Below are positions 62,466-64,000 of a stretch of 64,000 nucleotides of DNA, piece after piece (within the stretch, counting starts at the first letter, position 1; each line of letters begins with the position of its first letter). Where the stretch lies: contig NZ_KK211190.1 of the NCBI RefSeq assembly GCF_000620865.1, positions 571,971-635,970 on the forward strand, written 5' to 3'. This DNA is from Exiguobacterium sibiricum 7-3 (GTDB taxonomy: Bacteria; Bacillota; Bacilli; Exiguobacteriales; Exiguobacteriaceae). The notes beneath the pieces are model-generated. The model did no database searches and was not told the origin of the DNA. It worked only from the letters and a program-made list of their open reading frames with translations. The translations under genes were made by a program, and so were the position numbers.

Positions 62466-62492
62466 ATATCGGCACAAACAAAAAAGGATTGA
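62466..62492 (-). promoter_or_regulatory. Sigma-D promoter of the second-flagellin operon
   Basis: Read on the reverse strand: TCAA (62492-62489), 15-base spacer, GCCGATAT (62473-62466). The -10 is perfect and the -35 has one mismatch. The -35 and spacer lie in the terminator of comK. Confidence 0.75.
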
Positions 62493-62514
62493 GCGAAATC
62501 ATCGCCCAACCCAT
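62480..62514 (-). terminator. Terminator after comK
   Basis: On the reverse strand GGGTTGGGCG pairs with CGCTCAATCC, followed by TTTTTTGTTTG. It overlaps the sigma-D promoter of the next operon. Confidence 0.7.
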
Positions 62515-62519
62515 TTTTT

Positions 62520-63026
62520 TTAAGATTTAATTGCATTAAAGCGGTCCTCTAATGTCATCGCGTTTAATTGCTGGTAACGAGCCATCAGCTCGCCGGTTGC
62601 TTTCATTTGGTTGCGGACGATGTAAGGAGAGGCGTTTACGGGAAGGATCATGCCGTTACGAGTTTTGAGTTTCGTCTGTCCGTCTTCCTCGATGACTTCG
62701 GACATATGACTCCAGGCATACCACTCGCAATCATCACGTTTTGGTGATTTGGTAGGGAAAAAGACAAGACCAAGTGTCGGTTCGATGACGACCGGAACTT
62801 TTCCTTTCACGGAAGCGACACGTTTAGCGGTGACAATCCGTTCCTCGATGGAACTGTTGTACTGTCTGCAGGATAACTGCAGGAGTTGATACGGACGAAG
62901 CGGCGTCATGATCGTTGACCCGTCTTCTAAGACGATGATGGATTGTTTCATCATGTCATAACAGGGCAAAATCGCAACGGTCCGTTTCGTGATTCGATAC
63001 TTTTCGTCATTATGGAATGGTCGCAT
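62520..63026 (-). CDS. comK: Competence transcription factor ComK
   Basis: A 168-residue protein with ComK hallmarks: TVAILPCYDMMKQSIIVLED, then PLRPYQLLQLSCRQYNSS, VKGKVPVVIEPTLGLVFFPT and CEWYAWSHMSEV (B. subtilis ComK has FFPT/LFPT ... CGWI at the same place). Somewhat shorter than B. subtilis ComK (192). It switches on DNA-uptake genes such as comFA. AAGGAGGATGCAGTCGA precedes the ATG. The divergent gap to cspB is AT-rich. DegU, also here, aids comK in Bacillus. Confidence 0.82.
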   Translation of the reverse strand: MRPFHNDEKYRITKRTVAILPCYDMMKQSIIVLEDGSTIMTPLRPYQLLQLSCRQYNSSIEERIVTAKRVASVKGKVPVVIEPTLGLVFFPTKSPKRDDCEWYAWSHMSEVIEEDGQTKLKTRNGMILPVNASPYIVRNQMKATGELMARYQQLNAMTLEDRFNAIKS

Positions 63027-63192
63027 TCGACTGCATCCTCCTTAGATAGGACAATGGATAAAATAGGTAATTACTAACGATATAATACAATACTACACCT
63101 GTAATGACAATGTAATTTTTTGAAATATAGAGAAATAAGTGGCTTCATTCGGTTTGATTTGATATTGAATTCAAATTAATCAGAATTTTTAA

Positions 63193-63221
63193 TTGTCAAT
63201 AATTGCTTCTTTTGCTAGTAT
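63193..63221 (+). promoter_or_regulatory. Promoter of the cold-shock gene
   Basis: TTGTCA (63193-63198), 17-base spacer, TAGTAT (63216-63221). The 5' leader is about 50 bases. Confidence 0.6.
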
Positions 63222-63276
63222 AGATGGTAGAGAGCTTGCTCTCGCTATCCAGTTTGCGAAGGGAACGTGAATTCGA

Positions 63277-63477
63277 ATGGAACAAGGTAAAGTAAAATGG
63301 TTTAATGCTGAAAAAGGTTACGGCTTCATCGAGACATCGGATGCAAAAGACGTCTTCGTCCACTTCTCGGCAATTCAAGCAGAAGGCTACAAATCACTTG
63401 AAGAAGGCGAAGAAGTAGAGTTCGAAATCGTCGATGGCGATCGTGGTCCTCAAGCAGCAAACGTCTCGAAACTGTAA
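63277..63477 (+). CDS. cspB: Cold-shock protein (CspB family)
   Basis: A 66-residue single-stranded RNA/DNA-binding protein, with RNP1 KGYGFIE and RNP2 VFVHF. It keeps mRNA unfolded in cold or during growth. The sequence [18 protein letters not shown] is typical. A short leader precedes and a terminator follows. Confidence 0.96.
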   Translation: MEQGKVKWFNAEKGYGFIETSDAKDVFVHFSAIQAEGYKSLEEGEEVEFEIVDGDRGPQAANVSKL

Positions 63478-63494
63478 TCCCGTTAGCAGCCGCC

Positions 63495-63529
63495 ACCGTT
63501 TTTAGGAATCCCCTAAAAGCGGTTTTTTT
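63495..63529 (+). terminator. Terminator after cspB
   Basis: ACCGTTTTTAGG-AATC-CCCTAAAAGCGGT, then seven T residues. Confidence 0.85.
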
Positions 63530-63555
63530 GTTTCATCTCAATTTGTTAAGGGTAT
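63530..63555 (+). promoter_or_regulatory. Sigma-B-type promoter of hpf
   Basis: GTTTCA (63530-63535), 14-base spacer, GGGTAT (63550-63555), close to the general-stress sigma-B consensus GTTTAA-N13/15-GGGTAT. In B. subtilis hpf (yvyD) is a known sigma-B and sigma-H target. Confidence 0.65.
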
Positions 63556-63760
63556 ATACGCTAATATCAACATGCAATAACTATTATAGTACGCTAAGAT
63601 TCAAGGCAGATGTTCAACAGAATGTCATCGTTTTCATTTCCTTGTATGGCTTATCGTGGTATAATAATTACGAACCAAAAGAATTTTGAATCTTCAGAAG
63701 GAAACGACTGAAACGATGACGAATTCATAGGTTCAACCGGTTACTTAAGGAGGAGTTTAC

Positions 63761-64000
63761 ATGATCTACAACATTCGCGGTGAAAACTTGGACGTCACAG
63801 ATGCTCTCAAGGACTACGTCGAGAAAAAGCTTGAAAAGTTAACTCGTTATTTTACAACTCCTACGGAAGCGCAGACGGCTTATGTCAATCTCAAAGTCAA
63901 CAATGAGAAACAAAAAGTCGAAGTGACGATTCCAATGCCAAACCTCTTGCTTCGCGCAGAGGATGTCAATGGCGATATGTACGCAGCCATCGACCTCGTC
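63761..64000 (+). CDS. hpf: Ribosome hibernation-promoting factor, N-terminal part
   Basis: An ATG at 63761 after AAGGAGGAGTTTAC opens a frame that runs off the right edge (80 residues). MIYNIRGENLDVTDALKDYV, EKKLEKLTRYF and the following beta strands match HPF/YvyD, which pairs ribosomes into inactive 100S dimers in stationary phase or stress. Whether it is the long form cannot be seen. The upstream leader of about 200 bases follows a sigma-B-like promoter. Confidence 0.93.
   Translation, partial: MIYNIRGENLDVTDALKDYVEKKLEKLTRYFTTPTEAQTAYVNLKVNNEKQKVEVTIPMPNLLLRAEDVNGDMYAAIDLV

Noticed and set aside
1-64000. Search by eye for tRNA, rRNA, CRISPR arrays, transposases, integrases and phage genes
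   Set aside because: None recognised; the only mobile-like elements are the two foldback repeats.

Overview
The window is a low-to-medium GC Firmicutes chromosome segment. Its gene content and order (degS-degU-degV-comFA-comFC-yvyF-flgM-flgN-flgK-flgL-yviE-fliW-csrA ... hag-flaG-fliD-fliS-fliT ... hpf) follow the Bacillus subtilis yvy/flagellar region. Protein flavour and the secA2/slaP pair suggest a Bacillales organism, most likely Exiguobacterium or a close relative (inference; the genus cannot be proven from this sequence alone). No rRNA, tRNA, CRISPR array, insertion sequence or prophage was seen.

Layout. 1-9.2 kb: the start of an M3 peptidase, a PTS IIA protein, then a Bce-type peptide-antibiotic detoxification module with two ABC transporters around one two-component system and an XRE regulator. 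9.2-14.4 kb: NatAB-like ABC exporter, an MhqO/MhqD-like quinone detoxification operon behind a promoter with a perfect palindrome, and small membrane proteins including a 34-residue one. 14.4-28.9 kb, cell envelope: an SGNH hydrolase divergent from a membrane acyltransferase (a split OatA-like pair), Gls24 protein, the SlaP-SecA2 accessory secretion pair, a beta-phosphoglucomutase with cre-like operators, an SH3/amidase autolysin, a Rok-like protein, TagO-like transferase, DUF418 protein, chromate transporter, LCP ligase and YigZ. 28.9-38.8 kb: DegSU, DegV, ComF, then the class III flagellar genes through FliW-CsrA. 38.8-51.4 kb: a block absent from the B. subtilis order, with a squalene-synthase-like enzyme, hydrolase, YitT protein, PAS-GGDEF-EAL protein, two foldback repeats, small unknown proteins, a Trp-specified T-box leader in front of an orphan peptide-binding lipoprotein, and a chemoreceptor. 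51.6-55.9 kb: hag-flaG-fliD-fliS-fliT plus a small unknown gene. 55.9-63.0 kb, reverse strand: a GGDEF protein, then a six-gene operon with a FliK-like protein, FlhB C-domain protein, second FliS, second flagellin, YaaR and DUF2225, then comK. 63.2-64 kb: cspB and the start of hpf behind a sigma-B-like promoter.

How it works together. DegSU, ComK, ComF, a Rok-like protein, FliW-CsrA, FlgM and sigma-D promoters place motility and competence decisions in one neighbourhood. Sigma-D (TAAA-N14/15-GCCGATAT) sites sit before yvyF-flgM, the chemoreceptor, hag, the FliK-like/second-flagellin operon and probably flaG-fliD. The hag leader carries a hairpin that shows AGGA in its loop, as expected for CsrA control relieved by FliW. 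Most notable items for follow-up are the two covarying foldback repeats, the second flagellin export operon, the Trp T-box on an orphan peptide-binding protein, and the SecA2-SlaP/O-acetylation neighbourhood.
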